From assembly GCA_030607835.1 (NCBI GenBank), contig JAUWJE010000125.1, forward strand, positions 1-6,136: a stretch of 6,136 nt of DNA, in the 5' to 3' direction. This DNA is from Candidatus Fermentibacterota bacterium. Lineage in GTDB: Bacteria; Fermentibacterota; Fermentibacteria; Fermentibacterales; JCC-6. Shown in pieces: positions 4,894 to 6,136 of the stretch; position 1 is the first letter of the stretch, and every line of letters begins with the position of its first letter. Position numbers and translations under genes: made by a program. The notes under the pieces are model-generated. The model was not told the DNA's origin. It was given only the letters and a program-made list of their open reading frames with translations, and ran no database searches.

Positions 4894-6136
4894 CTATGGC
4901 ACCTCCAAGTCTGTTCAGAGCGGCGATGCCCAGTTCGGTGTTTTTATATTCATTTGAAAGTTCAATAAGGTATTCCTCAAGGATGTTGTCATCCATTCTC
5001 GCGCCTTCAGCAGCAAGATACGCGACCCACAGAATTTCAGGCCTCTTCATTCTGCTCCACCCGGATGAGAGAGCTGTATTCATTTCTTCCCATGCCTCGG
5101 TAAATCTCTCCTCTTCCAGGAGATCCCAGGCGCGCTCGAGAACAACGGAGGGTCGGAAATAGTATCCATCACCCTGATCTAAACCCAGTCTATTTTCAAT
5201 TGTTGTGGCAAGATCTCCACTGTCGCACAGAGCATAGGCTTTCAGCAGCATAATCCTCGAAGAATCCGCGTCAGCAATCATGATGTCTGACAGAGCCGCA
5301 AGAGCCATTGCTCTTTCCATATCAGGCGCGGTTTCAGAAAGGGTTATCAACTCATTCAGTGCTTCGGAATCTTCCTTTCCGTACAGATCGATTCGCTTCT
5401 CAGCAATCATTAAGCGGTACAACCAGCGTTCACTTTCACTGCATCTGTCAAGTTCCTCCGAATAATCAAGAAGCAGTTTGAGATCGCTCCACCTGTCTTC
5501 AGCAAGACGAAGCCAGAGGTAATCACCACTTCTACCGGAAAGCTCCTGCAGATCATCAAGTGCGTCTTCAATTCTGCCATCCTTCTCCAGCAGTATTGAT
5601 CGAAGGTAGAGAGCTTCAGCACCATATTCTCGATAACTGTCCAGATCAGCAGCGCTTCTGAAAGAGGACATTGCACCAGCGGGATCTCCCGCAAGTTCCC
5701 TGGCCTTCCCATCAAGAAGAGCAATAGTCGCTGTTTCCAGATCAGATCTGTAACCTGAGAGAAGTATTGTCAGTACTTCTACAGCTCTCCCTGGTTTATC
5801 AGCCTGCAGATAAGCCTCCGCCGCAATAGTGAGTGCTCTGTAATAACCTTTTCCTCTCTTGAACATATCTCCCGCAGCCAGAGCCATAACAGCTCCGCTA
5901 TCGGGAAGTTCGATCTCCATCAGAGCACGACCGACCAGCAGTGTCATTTCCGCTGAAAGGCTATCATCCCTTGGTGATCCAAGACTATCGGCGACCAATA
6001 GAGCCAGTTCAGGTTGATTATTCAGCAGCAGCGCGTCCATAAGAAACAGTCTTGAGGAAATGTATCTCTCCCTATTCTCAAGGGAGACATTCTCGAACGA
6101 AGCAACCGCGTCATTCAATCTGCCTAGTTCCATAGC
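4874..6136 (-). CDS. TPR-repeat protein, function unknown (N-terminus beyond window)
   Basis: The last 420 codons of a larger gene that is open through the right edge. The first in-window Met (6133) is preceded by an in-frame Ala codon and lies inside a TPR helix (AMELGRLNDAVASFENV), so it is probably not the start. The protein is all-helical, acidic and Leu/Ala-rich, with successive degenerate tetratricopeptide repeats. Clear ones include AYLQADKPGRAVEVLTILL, GKARELAGDPAGAMSSF, YLRSILLEKDGRIEDALDDL and LLEEERFTEAWEEM. There is no catalytic motif and no membrane segment in the visible part. The end is a charged tail (DGGEEE). TPR arrays act as protein-protein scaffolds. In FCB genomes, long TPR proteins are often periplasmic or outer-membrane associated, but the missing N-terminus hides any signal peptide. 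The 3' end overlaps pyrK by 20 nt, implying co-transcription rather than a shared function. Partner and role are unknown. Confidence 0.82.
   Translation of the reverse strand, partial: AMELGRLNDAVASFENVSLENRERYISSRLFLMDALLLNNQPELALLVADSLGSPRDDSLSAEMTLLVGRALMEIELPDSGAVMALAAGDMFKRGKGYYRALTIAAEAYLQADKPGRAVEVLTILLSGYRSDLETATIALLDGKARELAGDPAGAMSSFRSAADLDSYREYGAEALYLRSILLEKDGRIEDALDDLQELSGRSGDYLWLRLAEDRWSDLKLLLDYSEELDRCSESERWLYRLMIAEKRIDLYGKEDSEALNELITLSETAPDMERAMALAALSDIMIADADSSRIMLLKAYALCDSGDLATTIENRLGLDQGDGYYFRPSVVLERAWDLLEEERFTEAWEEMNTALSSGWSRMKRPEILWVAYLAAEGARMDDNILEEYLIELSNEYKNTELGIAALNRLGGAIDGGEEE

Noticed and set aside
6131..6133. ATG as the true start of the TPR protein
   Set aside because: It falls within a TPR helix and is preceded by an in-frame Ala codon at the window edge, so the gene almost certainly continues beyond the window.
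1..6136. CRISPR array, tRNA/rRNA, insertion sequence, toxin-antitoxin or defence system
   Set aside because: I saw no regularly spaced repeats, no tRNA-like cloverleaf with a conserved T-arm, no transposase motifs or terminal inverted repeats, and no known defence domains.

Overview
This 6.1-kb window has moderate G+C and almost every gene is on the minus strand. It looks like a chromosomal segment of an uncultured Gram-negative bacterium of the FCB (Fibrobacteres-Chlorobi-Bacteroidetes) supergroup or a neighbouring candidate phylum. The main clue is a secreted protein with a C-terminal type IX secretion (Por/T9SS type A) sorting domain. A small RlpA-type lipoprotein also implies an outer membrane and a peptidoglycan wall. 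The phylum is an inference; nothing here fixes the species.

Layout in the direction of transcription (right to left). First comes the 3' part of a TPR-rich protein gene that runs off the right edge. Next are pyrK (dihydroorotate dehydrogenase electron-transfer subunit) and pyrD (catalytic subunit), then a small rlpA-like lipoprotein gene. These four are packed with 20-, 1- and 4-nt overlaps, so they are probably one translationally coupled operon. A ~260-bp AT-rich gap follows, holding a promoter for the next gene and an unexplained short plus-strand reading frame. Then comes a 595-aa T9SS-exported multidomain protein, a ~220-bp gap with a possible promoter, and the first 189 codons of pyrF (orotidine-5'-phosphate decarboxylase), which runs off the left edge.

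Function: PyrK and PyrD together form the class 1B dihydroorotate dehydrogenase (dihydroorotate to orotate, electrons to NAD+). PyrF carries out the last step of UMP synthesis. Three genes of de novo pyrimidine synthesis therefore lie within 4.9 kb, interrupted by a cell-wall lipoprotein and a secreted protein with no evident metabolic link.

The most notable points are lesions or oddities in otherwise well-conserved genes. pyrD has an in-frame TAG at codon 107, with intact coding sequence on both sides. The rlpA-like lipoprotein has a textbook signal peptide whose only plausible start is CTG. PyrF has Thr where the family has a near-invariant Asp in its first strand. I found no CRISPR array, tRNA, rRNA, insertion sequence or obvious new defence or mobile system.
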